Assembly: GCA_045627885.1 (NCBI GenBank)
Contig: JAZQOM010000047.1
Location: forward strand, 1-30,903
Reading direction: 5' to 3'
Length of the DNA stretch: 30,903 nt
Source of the DNA: CALCTE01 sp045627885
Lineage (GTDB): Bacteria > Bacillota > Clostridia > Oscillospirales > CAG-272
Position 1 is the first letter of the stretch; the number at the start of each line of letters is the position of its first letter. A program made the position numbers and the translations under genes. The notes below the pieces were generated by a model. It searched no databases, was not told where the DNA came from, and worked only from the letters and a program-made list of their open reading frames with translations. Below are positions 1-7,171 of this stretch, in pieces.

Positions 1-284
1 TGCCGACGCGTTCTTAGCCATCTTGACGGACAATCGAGCAAACAGTAGTCCGCATAATCGGTGTTGCTTCGGATAGGGTTTACATATCGTGCGAAGTCGC
101 CAACGCACAGGTGAGCTCTTACCTCGCCTTTCCATCCTTACCGCATAAGCGGCGGTCTATTTTTGTTGCACTTTCCCTAAGGTTACCCTCGGCTGATGTT
201 ATCAGTTATCCTGCCCTGTGAAGCTCGGACTTTCCTCACACCTGCTCTCGCAGGAAGCGCGACCGTTCGGCAAAGCTTTCCGCA
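1..284 (-). ncRNA. rnpB: RNase P RNA (5' part; 3' end lies outside the window)
   Basis: This is the catalytic RNA of ribonuclease P, which trims the 5' leaders of precursor tRNAs. Read on the minus strand it shows the conserved core in order: GAGGAAAGTCC followed by an ACAGGGCAG segment (about 240-210), GGGAAAGTGCAACA (about 183-165), the GGTAAGAGCTCACC segment (about 125-110), and a GCTCGATTG...AAGATGGCTAAGA stretch near the left edge. These are hallmarks of bacterial RNase P RNA. The final GACAGAA...GGCTTA region is missing because the window ends, so roughly the last 40-50 nt are off the edge. The 5' end is placed from the promoter just upstream and is good to a few bases. Confidence 0.93.
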
Positions 285-290
285 ACGGTG

Positions 291-320
291 ATTCTATCAC
301 AAAAGGCGGGCGTTTGTCAA
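291..320 (-). promoter_or_regulatory. Sigma-A promoter of rnpB
   Basis: On the minus strand TTGACA (320-315) and TAGAAT (296-291) are separated by 18 bp, predicting initiation near 284. The -35 box directly abuts the stop codon of the upstream permease gene, so rnpB has its own start rather than relying on read-through. Confidence 0.8.
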
Positions 321-1145
321 CTAATTGCCGCTTTTCTTTTTTATCGCCGAAATGAGCGCCGCAACGGCAAAGAATACGAGATTTACAAGAACAATAACCG
401 CTCCCGTCGGCATATTCGCAAAGCTGCACGATATCACGATCCCCAAAACGACGCTGAGCACCGACAAAACGGATGAGAGAACAATCACCGAGCGGAATTT
501 TTTGCACACGCGCATTGATGTAAGCGACGGAAATATGATAAAGCTTGATATGAGCATCGCGCCCATGAGCCGCATTCCGAGAACAATGGTCACTGCCGTA
601 AGAGTTGCGATAAGCATATTGTAAAACGAGGTTTTTACGCCCGTTGCCTTTGCAAAGCTCTCATCGAATGTCACGGCAAATATCTTATTATAAGAAAGAA
701 TGTACAAAAGAATTACTGCCGCGCAGAGCAGCACTGAAAGCGGAACATCGCTCTTTTTTATGGCAAGAATGCTTCCGAAAAGATAGCTTGTCAGGTCGAT
801 ATTCGCGCTTGTTACCGATGCTATCAGCACGCCTGTCGCAAGAGCGGAGGTGGAGATGAGTGCGATGGCGCTGTCGCCGGACAGCATTCCCTTTTCACTT
901 GCCTGCAAGAGAATAAACGCGGCGGCTATAACGATGGGCAGAGCGACATACATCGGCTGCGTGCCGAGAGCCGCGGCGAGAGCCACCGCTCCGAAAGCGA
1001 CATGGGAAAGCCCGTCGCCTATCATCGAGAATCTCCTGAGAACGAGGCTTGTTCCCAAAAGCGCCGCGCAAAGCGCAACGAGAGCGCCGACTACAAGTGC
1101 GTATATAAGAAATCCGTTTGAAAAAATCAGCTTCAATACTTCCAT
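321..1145 (-). CDS. znuB: Zinc/manganese-type ABC transporter permease (ABC-3 family)
   Basis: This is the membrane subunit of an importer for divalent metal ions, most likely zinc. The 274-residue protein is almost entirely hydrophobic, with about eight or nine predicted membrane segments, and carries the ABC-3 signature region RRFSMIGDGLSHVAFGAVA near residues 37-55, typical of ZnuB/AdcB/MntB. The ATG at 1145 is chosen because GAGGTG lies 5 nt before it; an in-frame GTG at 1157 would overlap the upstream stop and has a poorer site. The gene follows the ATPase gene directly, and the two surely share a transcript. Zinc rather than manganese is inferred from similarity of the pair to znuCB; the sequence alone does not settle the metal. 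Confidence 0.88.
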   Translation of the reverse strand: MEVLKLIFSNGFLIYALVVGALVALCAALLGTSLVLRRFSMIGDGLSHVAFGAVALAAALGTQPMYVALPIVIAAAFILLQASEKGMLSGDSAIALISTSALATGVLIASVTSANIDLTSYLFGSILAIKKSDVPLSVLLCAAVILLYILSYNKIFAVTFDESFAKATGVKTSFYNMLIATLTAVTIVLGMRLMGAMLISSFIIFPSLTSMRVCKKFRSVIVLSSVLSVLSVVLGIVISCSFANMPTGAVIVLVNLVFFAVAALISAIKKKSGN

Positions 1146-1153
1146 AATGCACC

Positions 1154-1876
1154 TCACAGTCCGCAGCTGCAGCCGCTTTCGGATTCTCCGACAAAGCGCT
1201 TGCAGTGCTCACATTCCGTGTATTGGTCTGTTGTGCCGAAGAATGTAAAATCCTTGTGCAGATGCAGTATGTGTGATGCGTTATGAAGCGACGAATGAAT
1301 ATCGTGTGACACCATTATAACCGTGATTCCGCTCTTGTTTATCTCTTTTATAAGATGGTAAAGCTCAACCGATACCACGGGGTCAAGACTTGCCGTAGGC
1401 TCATCGAGCAAAAGGAGCTTTTTTGTCGCGCAGAGCGCTCTTGCAAGCAGAACTCTCTGCTGCTGACCGCCCGAAAGCTCTCTGTAGCATTTTTCCGCAA
1501 GAGAATCAATGTGCAGCTTTTTCATATTTTCTTCGGCAAGCGCCTTTTCCGCTTTTGTGTAAAACGGACGGATTCCCAAGCCGTTTAACACTCCGGAAAG
1601 AACGACTTCTCTTACGGAAGCCGGAAAGTCCTTCTGCGCTCCGGTCTGTTGGGGAAGATAGCCTATTTCTTTCTGCTTCAAGCCGTCGCCGAACTTTATC
1701 GTTCCGCTCTGCACGGATTTAAGCCCGAGCAAAGCCTTGATAAGCGTGCTTTTTCCGGAGCCGTTTTCTCCGACTATGCAAAGATAGTCGCCGCTCTCGA
1801 CGGTGAACGAAAGCTCTGATATCACCGTATGATTTTCGTATGATAACTGAATGTTATCGCAGTTTATAAGTGCCAT
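1154..1876 (-). CDS. znuC: Zinc/manganese-type ABC transporter ATP-binding protein
   Basis: This ATPase subunit powers the metal importer encoded with the adjacent permease. The 240-residue protein has Walker A GENGSGKST (about residues 36-44), the signature LSGGQQQR, Walker B LLLLDEPTAS and the switch histidine in VSHD. Its last 25 residues contain an unusual run of cysteines (CEHC...CSCGL), which could bind metal; that is an inference. The ATG at 1876 follows a CGGAGTG ribosome site; upstream in-frame codons are AT-rich non-coding sequence. The stop lies 8 nt before the permease ATG. No substrate-binding protein gene (znuA) is next to the pair, so it must be encoded elsewhere. Confidence 0.9.
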   Translation of the reverse strand: MALINCDNIQLSYENHTVISELSFTVESGDYLCIVGENGSGKSTLIKALLGLKSVQSGTIKFGDGLKQKEIGYLPQQTGAQKDFPASVREVVLSGVLNGLGIRPFYTKAEKALAEENMKKLHIDSLAEKCYRELSGGQQQRVLLARALCATKKLLLLDEPTASLDPVVSVELYHLIKEINKSGITVIMVSHDIHSSLHNASHILHLHKDFTFFGTTDQYTECEHCKRFVGESESGCSCGL

Positions 1877-1904
1877 TTTACACTCCGAATTTAGTATATA
1901 TATC

Positions 1905-1933
1905 ATAATATCACATAAAACGGCGTTTATCAA
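1905..1933 (-). promoter_or_regulatory. Sigma-A promoter of znuCB
   Basis: TTGATA (1933-1928) and TATTAT (1910-1905) on the minus strand are spaced by 17 bp, about 20-30 bp before the znuC start codon. I looked for a Zur-type palindrome around it and saw no convincing match. Confidence 0.7.
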
Positions 1934-2065
1934 CAAAAATTTCACAAAGTAAAGCAAATCGAAGCCAAGCGGAAAGTCGGCGGGCATAATTCTCATATAT
2001 TGCCGCAAAAACCGATACAAGATATATAAAAAGAGGAAAAACATAAAAAAGTTATATATTTTTTA

Positions 2066-2095
2066 TTGACAAATCCATATAATTGATGATACAAT
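2066..2095 (+). promoter_or_regulatory. Sigma-A promoter of the dockerin-protein/nudF/dut transcript
   Basis: TTGACA (2066-2071), an 18-bp spacer and TACAAT (2090-2095) lie about 60 bp upstream of the ATG at 2156. No other promoter is apparent before the terminator at 4519, so all three plus-strand genes may be read from here. Confidence 0.72.
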
Positions 2096-2155
2096 ATCTT
2101 TAGGAATTTATACGCATTTGAAAAATGACTATAGATACGAAAGGAAATTTACACT

Positions 2156-3514
2156 ATGAAGAAAAGAATTTTTTCTCTTGTGCTTGCACTTGTATTCGCT
2201 TTTTCGGCAATGTGCAGCATAACCGTCATAGCGGAGGATGAAGGAGACCCTTACGGATATGATATTGATTGGGGTAACACAGAAGCGCTGAATATATCTT
2301 CCGTACAGTTTGATGTCGACGAAAACGCCGCACTCTTTACATTCGGCTCAAATGTAAATGAACTTGTTATAGATGAAACAAAAATCAGCATCGTCGGTAT
2401 GACTTCTGACGGGGAAGACGGCACACCTGTTGTTGCCGCCGAGGGAACGGCGACCGTTTCAAACGGAGTAGTTAAAGTTCCTTTTGCACAGAAGGTCGCA
2501 CCCACCGTTTGCAAGATTGTTCTTGAAGAAGGCGCTTTCAGCGGACTGACAATGCAGCTCGGTTTGTATGGCTTCAACGAGGCTCCCGCTTCATCCGCGG
2601 CTCAGACGATTACTTCCGAATTCGTCGACGCACAGGGAATGAAGTTCGGCTATATCAATAAAGACATCAAGATTACAAATGTTGTGATGGACTTTGACAC
2701 ATTGACGGCAACCTTAACATTCAACCAGTATGTCAACATGAACAAGCCGACTACCGTTTTCCTTTGCACTGTTCCCAATCCTGTTGGCAAAAATTCCGAA
2801 ACGGGAGAGACCGATCAGCTTAGTGTAAATACCGTTACTTACGGCGATGGTTATTATGAGGCTGCGAGCAAGAAGTATTCGGATTCAATCACTTTTGAAT
2901 TTAACAATCTTGACGATGATGCAAAGTGGGTATATTACAAGCTGTTCAAAAAGACCGGAACAGAGGTTACATCTGATGAGCATGTAATCGCTCCGAGAAA
3001 TGTTGCCGGCATTCGTTTCCAGGAAGCTAATATAGGTAGCGCCGCTTATGGCGACGGCTATGTTGATTCTCAGAACATCGTCGGCTTTATCGGAAGCGCT
3101 CTCAAAGCAAACTGGAGCACAACAACCGGCAACGATATGTTCTGGATTCCCACAGATGTTTGGGCAGACTTTATGCAGGAAAACGCAACAGATGCCCATA
3201 AGGCATCTTATCTCGGCGACAACCTTGCAAATTATACAGTAGTAATTTCTACACTGACCGCTATCTGCGGTGATACCGACGGAAGCGGCGATGTAGGTAT
3301 CAACGATATCACAACGCTTGCAAAGGCACTTGACCCGAACGCACAGGAACTTTACGGATTTACTTTGAATGACTTGGTATTCTTCGCTTGTGATACCGAC
3401 GGAAGCGGTGATGTAGGTATTAACGATATCACAACGCTTGCAAAGGCACTCGACCCGAACGCACTTGAACTTTACGGATTCACATTAAGCGACTTACCTT
3501 TCAGCGGAAATTAA
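2156..3514 (+). CDS. Secreted protein with duplicated dockerin-like (calcium-loop) C-terminus
   Basis: A 452-residue exported protein of unknown function. Residues 1-26 form a signal peptide (KKR start, hydrophobic core, likely cleavage after VIA). The central part, about residues 35-370, has beta-strand-like alternation and no catalytic motif I recognise; it may hold Ig-like or adhesion modules. Residues about 371-450 contain two copies of DTDGSGDVGIND followed by ITTLAKALDPNA, each matching a calcium-binding loop (acidic at loop positions 1, 3 and 12) plus helix, the arrangement of type I dockerins. Dockerins attach proteins to cohesins in cellulosome-like assemblies, but no cohesin is visible here. 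AAGGA lies 10 nt before the ATG. A carbohydrate-related role is only a guess. Confidence 0.75.
   Translation: MKKRIFSLVLALVFAFSAMCSITVIAEDEGDPYGYDIDWGNTEALNISSVQFDVDENAALFTFGSNVNELVIDETKISIVGMTSDGEDGTPVVAAEGTATVSNGVVKVPFAQKVAPTVCKIVLEEGAFSGLTMQLGLYGFNEAPASSAAQTITSEFVDAQGMKFGYINKDIKITNVVMDFDTLTATLTFNQYVNMNKPTTVFLCTVPNPVGKNSETGETDQLSVNTVTYGDGYYEAASKKYSDSITFEFNNLDDDAKWVYYKLFKKTGTEVTSDEHVIAPRNVAGIRFQEANIGSAAYGDGYVDSQNIVGFIGSALKANWSTTTGNDMFWIPTDVWADFMQENATDAHKASYLGDNLANYTVVISTLTAICGDTDGSGDVGINDITTLAKALDPNAQELYGFTLNDLVFFACDTDGSGDVGINDITTLAKALDPNALELYGFTLSDLPFSGN
3271..3495 (+). repeat. 120-bp tandem duplication encoding the two dockerin-like units
   Basis: The segment from 3271 repeats at exactly +120 bp from 3391. 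I count 5 mismatches over the first 90 bases and about 10 over 105, many of them silent. The copies diverge at the end of the gene. The high DNA identity suggests a recent duplication or ongoing gene conversion. Confidence 0.9.
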
Positions 3515-3517
3515 AAA

Positions 3518-4066
3518 ATGGAACTTACGGAAAAATGGGTAAAGACCGAAGATATTTTTGACGGAGTAATCCTCAATGTCAAAAAAGATACGGTAACGCT
3601 CCCGAACGGAGATGCCGCAACAAGAGAGCTTATACGCCATGTCGGAGCAGTCTGCATGGTAGCTCTTACAGATGACGGTGAAGTTTATATGGAACGGCAA
3701 TTCCGCTATCCCGTAAACGAAGTAATTTATGAGATTCCGGCGGGCAAGCTCAATTCTAAAGCAGAAGACCCCGAGCTTGCCGCCCGTCGGGAACTTGAAG
3801 AAGAAACCGGGGTGACGGCTGGAAAAATGCGTCACCTCGGCGTATTTTATCCTGCTTCGGCTTACTCGGATGAGCGTATTCACATGTATCTTGCAACAGA
3901 ACTCGTACAAGGAAAAGCCCACCTTGACGAAGACGAGTTCCTCAATGTCGAAAAAATCAAACTCGAAGAGCTTGCAAAGCTCATAGTCGAGGGTAAAGTG
4001 CCGGATGCGAAAACGCAGGCGGCGATAATGAGAGTGCTTTATATGAAAGAGCACGGAATGCTATGA
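3518..4066 (+). CDS. nudF: Nudix hydrolase, ADP-ribose pyrophosphatase type
   Basis: This protein probably cleaves ADP-ribose or a related nucleoside diphosphate to AMP plus a sugar phosphate. The 182-residue length and N-terminal strand region match the ADPRase group. The Nudix box lies at about residues 75-98, with the diagnostic RELEEETGV ending; one extra residue sits between the first glycine and the first glutamate compared with the usual spacing. Downstream, the tyrosine/proline-rich stretch FYPASAYSDERIH matches the substrate loop of ADPRases. The ATG comes only 3 nt after the previous stop and lacks a strong ribosome site, so translational coupling is likely. It overlaps dut by 4 nt (ATGA), consistent with a shared nucleotide-housekeeping role for these two. 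Confidence 0.88.
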   Translation: MELTEKWVKTEDIFDGVILNVKKDTVTLPNGDAATRELIRHVGAVCMVALTDDGEVYMERQFRYPVNEVIYEIPAGKLNSKAEDPELAARRELEEETGVTAGKMRHLGVFYPASAYSDERIHMYLATELVQGKAHLDEDEFLNVEKIKLEELAKLIVEGKVPDAKTQAAIMRVLYMKEHGML

Positions 4067-4497
4067 AAATAAAAATAAAAAAGCTTCGTGACGGTGCCGT
4101 AATTCCCACAAGGGGAAGCGAGTATGCCGCGGGATATGATTTATATGCCTGCATTGACGGCGATATTGTAATCGCTCCTCACACAACGGAGAAGCTTGGT
4201 ACAGGGCTTGCAATAGCCATACCGTGCGGATATTTCGGCGCAATTTTTGCAAGAAGCGGACTTGCGTCCAAAAAAGGACTCCGACCTGCAAACTGCGTAG
4301 GCGTATGTGACGCTGATTATCGCGGAGAATATATTGTCGCGGTTCATAACGATACGGACTTTCCGCAGACGGTCACAAACGGCGAACGCATAGCGCAACT
4401 CGTGGTTATGCCGTTTTTATCATGCGAATTCGATGAGGCGGAGACTCTCGACGAAACAGAGCGTGGCTCCGGCGGCTTCGGCAGTACCGGTAATTAA
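4063..4497 (+). CDS. dut: dUTP diphosphatase (trimeric dUTPase)
   Basis: This enzyme hydrolyses dUTP to dUMP and pyrophosphate, keeping uracil out of DNA and feeding dTMP synthesis. The 144-residue length is typical. All five conserved motifs are present in order: AGYDLYA (about residues 23-29), RSGLASKKGL (about 64-73), GVCDADYRGEY (about 79-89; the usual form is GVIDSDYRGE), GERIAQLVV (about 106-114) and the glycine-rich tail RGSGGFGSTG that closes over the nucleotide. Its start codon overlaps the nudF stop, and a strong terminator follows 20 bp after its stop. No signs of phage origin are seen; a chromosomal housekeeping copy is likely. Confidence 0.95.
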   Translation: MKIKIKKLRDGAVIPTRGSEYAAGYDLYACIDGDIVIAPHTTEKLGTGLAIAIPCGYFGAIFARSGLASKKGLRPANCVGVCDADYRGEYIVAVHNDTDFPQTVTNGERIAQLVVMPFLSCEFDEAETLDETERGSGGFGSTGN

Positions 4498-4518
4498 ATT
4501 CAATATGTGCTAAAAAGC

Positions 4519-4546
4519 GGTTTTGCTCTTGCAAAACCTCTTTTTT
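4519..4546 (+). terminator. Rho-independent terminator after dut
   Basis: GGTTTTGC (4519-4526) pairs perfectly with GCAAAACC (4531-4538) around a TCTT loop, followed by TCTTTTTTG. It isolates the dockerin/nudF/dut transcript from spoIVA. Confidence 0.85.
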
Positions 4547-4556
4547 GTTTTCTTTA

Positions 4557-4587
4557 TTCATATTTTGCACGAAACCTTCATAATAAT
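4557..4587 (+). promoter_or_regulatory. Putative sigma-E (mother-cell sporulation) promoter of spoIVA
   Basis: TTCATATT (4557-4564) and CATAATAAT (from 4579) are separated by 14 bp, closely matching the sigma-E pattern (ATATT near -35, CATA near -10). No good sigma-A promoter is present in the gap. spoIVA is a classic sigma-E target in Bacillus, so position and function agree. Confidence 0.7.
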
Positions 4588-4620
4588 TAGCAAAGAAAAA
4601 TTATTACGGAGGAACAATAA

Positions 4621-6093
4621 ATGAGCAATATCTATTCGGATATAGCACAGAGAACCGGTGGCGACATATATGTCGGAGTTGTAGGCCCGGTTCGCACCGG
4701 AAAATCTACATTTATCAAACGCTTTATGGAGACGCTTGTCGTTCCCAACATTCGCGATGCCAACGAAAGAAAGCGGACTGTTGACGAGCTTCCGCAGAGC
4801 GCGTCCGGCAAAACCGTTATGACGACGGAGCCTAAATTTATTCCGGACAGCGCCGTGGATGTCGAGATTGGCGAGGGAACGGAGTTTTCGGTTAAGATGA
4901 TTGACTGCGTCGGCTATGTCGTTGACGGCGCTCTCGGCGGTGATGAAAACGGCACACCGAGGATGGTCAACACACCCTGGTCGGATGAGCCGATGATATT
5001 CGAGAAGGCGGCGGAGCTCGGCACGCAAAAGGTTATAAACGAGCATTCCACGATAGGCCTTGTGGTTACCACGGACGGCTCCATAGGCGAGATTCCGAGA
5101 GAGTGCTATGTCGAAGCCGAAGAGCGCGTTATAAGTGAGCTGAAAGCACTCGGAAAGCCGTTTGCGGTTGTTTTGAACACCGTAGACCCATGCGCTATAT
5201 CGGTAAAGGAGCTTTCCGATGAGCTTTCGCAGAAGTACGGAGTTCCCGTAACGGCAACGAGCTGTATGAAGCTCTCCGCAGAAGATATCGAGCGCATACT
5301 CTCAAGCGTGCTTATGCAATTCCCCATAAAAGAAATAGCCATTGATGTTCCGTCGTGGATAAATGCCCTCGAGAGCGGTCATTGGCTTAAGACCGGCATA
5401 TACGATGCGGCTCTTTCGTGCGCCGCCGGCGTAAGCTGTGCGGGAGATGTTGACAAGGCTTTTGCGGGAATGTCGGACTGCGAATTCGTCACCTCCGTCA
5501 AGCTTTGCGGAATCAACCTCGGTCGCGGAGCGGCAAAGCTTTCCGTTACGCTTCCGGACGGACTTTTATACAAAATAGTAAGCGAAAAAACCGGTTGCGA
5601 TATATCCGGAGACGAACAGCTTATCGAAATGCTGGCGGAGCTTATTGATATTAAAAAGAAGTATTCAAAGGTCAAAGCCGCTCTTGATGATGTCCGCACA
5701 AAGGGGTACGGTATCGTCACTCCCGATGTTGACGACCTTAAGCTCGAGGAGCCGGAAATCGTCCGTAAGGACGGCGGATACGGCGTAAGACTTCGCGCTT
5801 CGGCTCCGTCTATCCATATGATAATGGCGCAGATAGAAACCGAGGTTTCTCCGATTGTCGGCACCGAAAAGCAGAGCGAGGAGCTTGTCAGATATCTTCT
5901 CAAAGAGTTTGAGGAAGCTCCCGAAAAGATTTGGGAGTCCAATATCTTCGGAAAGAATCTTCACGAGCTTGTCAATGAGGGACTTCACGCAAAGCTTGCA
6001 CACATGCCGGATGAGTCGAGAATCAAGCTTTCGCAAACGCTTCAGCGCGTAATAAACGAGGGAAGCGGCGGACTTATCTGCATTATATTGTAA
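4621..6093 (+). CDS. spoIVA: Stage IV sporulation protein A (spore coat/cortex morphogenetic ATPase)
   Basis: SpoIVA polymerises on the outer forespore membrane in the mother cell, using ATP, and forms the base on which the spore coat assembles. The 490-residue length matches the family. The N-terminal NTPase region has a P-loop GPVRTGKST at about residues 22-30, followed by conserved DELPQSASGKTVMTTEPKF and KMIDCVGYVVDG segments, and a TKxD-like region VVLNTVDP near 182-189. The C-terminus ends in GGLICIIL, the hydrophobic tail typical of SpoIVA. GGAGG sits 8 nt before the ATG. The gene stands alone between a terminator and a convergent operon, with a sigma-E-like promoter. It identifies the host as an endospore former. 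Confidence 0.97.
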   Translation: MSNIYSDIAQRTGGDIYVGVVGPVRTGKSTFIKRFMETLVVPNIRDANERKRTVDELPQSASGKTVMTTEPKFIPDSAVDVEIGEGTEFSVKMIDCVGYVVDGALGGDENGTPRMVNTPWSDEPMIFEKAAELGTQKVINEHSTIGLVVTTDGSIGEIPRECYVEAEERVISELKALGKPFAVVLNTVDPCAISVKELSDELSQKYGVPVTATSCMKLSAEDIERILSSVLMQFPIKEIAIDVPSWINALESGHWLKTGIYDAALSCAAGVSCAGDVDKAFAGMSDCEFVTSVKLCGINLGRGAAKLSVTLPDGLLYKIVSEKTGCDISGDEQLIEMLAELIDIKKKYSKVKAALDDVRTKGYGIVTPDVDDLKLEEPEIVRKDGGYGVRLRASAPSIHMIMAQIETEVSPIVGTEKQSEELVRYLLKEFEEAPEKIWESNIFGKNLHELVNEGLHAKLAHMPDESRIKLSQTLQRVINEGSGGLICIIL

Positions 6094-6224
6094 TAAAAAA
6101 CTTCCGTGCATTTCGACGCGTGCCATAACATCATTTGCCCGTAAAGGCAAACATCATTCAGATTTCTTAATTTGTATATCCAAAGTTGTGGCTTGCAACG
6201 GTGCAAGACAGCTATCAAATAAAG

Positions 6225-6267
6225 AAACCTGCTGAAAAGGATTTTCCCTTCTCAGCAGGTTTTTTTT
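6225..6267 (+). terminator. Terminator between spoIVA and the convergent cps operon (likely bidirectional)
   Basis: AAACCTGCTGA (6225-6235) pairs with TCAGCAGGTTT (6252-6262), with further internal AAGG/CCTT pairing, followed by eight Ts. The A-rich left flank gives a U-rich tail in the other direction too, so it can serve the minus-strand cps genes. The rest of the 6094-6319 gap holds only two small hairpins (near 6139-6157 and 6192-6207) of unknown meaning. Confidence 0.88.
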
Positions 6268-6319
6268 ACACAAAACCGTATCAACCCGTAGCATTACGCA
6301 CGGGAGCTTTGCGCCTGTT

Positions 6320-7171
6320 TTATTTGTCGCTTTTTTCTTCTTTTGTCTTCTTTGACTTTTTGGAGCTGTCTTTTGCTTTTGAGTCTTTGCTCTCGGAAGG
6401 ACCGGACCCGTACTGACCGTATTTACCGTAGCCGTACTTGCCGTAGCCGTACTTGCCGTATTTTCCGTACTTGCCGTAGCCGTATTTTCCGTATTTACCG
6501 TAGGAATAGCCGTAATACTTGCCGTAGCCGGCTTTGCTTGTTGAGGATGCTCTGCCGGAGTTCAAAACTACTCCGAGAACATGAGCGTCCGCTCTTTCAA
6601 GCTGGGACTTGATATCCTGAGCAAACTTGTATTTTATCTTGTTCTTTCCGATTACTATTATCGCGTTCTTGCTTATATTTGCGACAATGGCGGCATCGAC
6701 GACAAGTCCGAGAGGCGGTGTATCGATAATTATATAGTCAAACGATTTGCTTGCGTTGTCGATAAGCTCGTTGAATTTCGGGCTGGCAAGAAGCTCTGTT
6801 GCATTCGGCGGAAATGCTCCGGCGAATATTATGAACATATTGTCCGCCTGAGTTGAGTATAATACATCTGTTAAAGACGCCTGACCGCTCAGGTACTGGC
6901 TGAGTCCGACTATGCCCCTTGTGTTTGTATATGTGATGCTCATGACGGAGTGACGCATATCGGAGTCAATCAAAAGCACCTTTTTACCGGTTTCTGCAAG
7001 GCTTTTTGCGAGCTCGACGCAAATTGTCGTTTTACCTTCGTTGGGGACACAGCTCGTGACGGCAATTACTTTGACATCAGTTCCGCAGAACTGAATGCTC
7101 GTTCTCAACGATTTATATGCCTCGCTGGAGAAGTAGTCAAGCTTCGGGAAAATAAAATCTATCTTATTCAT
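6320..7171 (-). CDS. cpsD: Bacterial tyrosine kinase of exopolysaccharide synthesis (CpsD/YwqD type) with tyrosine-rich tail
   Basis: A cytoplasmic BY-kinase that autophosphorylates on C-terminal tyrosines and controls capsule or exopolysaccharide export together with the Wzz-type membrane activator encoded upstream. The 283-residue protein has Walker A VPNEGKTT (about residues 42-49), Walker A' LLIDSDMR (about 67-74) and Walker B YIIIDTPPLG (about 145-154). From about residue 213 the normal tyrosine cluster is expanded to roughly 16 tyrosines in YGKYG/YGYGKY repeats, then a lysine/serine-rich end. The start overlaps the upstream gene by 4 nt. No glycosyltransferases lie in the window, so the polysaccharide genes are elsewhere. 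Confidence 0.92.
   Translation of the reverse strand: MNKIDFIFPKLDYFSSEAYKSLRTSIQFCGTDVKVIAVTSCVPNEGKTTICVELAKSLAETGKKVLLIDSDMRHSVMSITYTNTRGIVGLSQYLSGQASLTDVLYSTQADNMFIIFAGAFPPNATELLASPKFNELIDNASKSFDYIIIDTPPLGLVVDAAIVANISKNAIIVIGKNKIKYKFAQDIKSQLERADAHVLGVVLNSGRASSTSKAGYGKYYGYSYGKYGKYGYGKYGKYGKYGYGKYGYGKYGQYGSGPSESKDSKAKDSSKKSKKTKEEKSDK
6410..6529 (-). repeat. YGKYG-coding repeat tract in cpsD
   Basis: Short direct repeats, on the plus strand mainly CCGTA plus TTTGCC/CTTGCC/TTTTCC units of 6 to 9 bp, encode alternating YGK and YG. Synonymous variation (ttt/ctt for Lys; acc/gcc/tcc for Gly) indicates selection on protein sequence as well as slippage. Confidence 0.9.

Noticed and set aside
1877..2065. 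Zur operator upstream of znuC
   Set aside because: The AT-rich region contains dyads, but none matches the Zur-box pattern well enough to report.
3494..4054. Minus-strand open frame opposite nudF
   Set aside because: The plus-strand Nudix protein is clear and overlaps dut in operon style; the opposite frame shows no family features.
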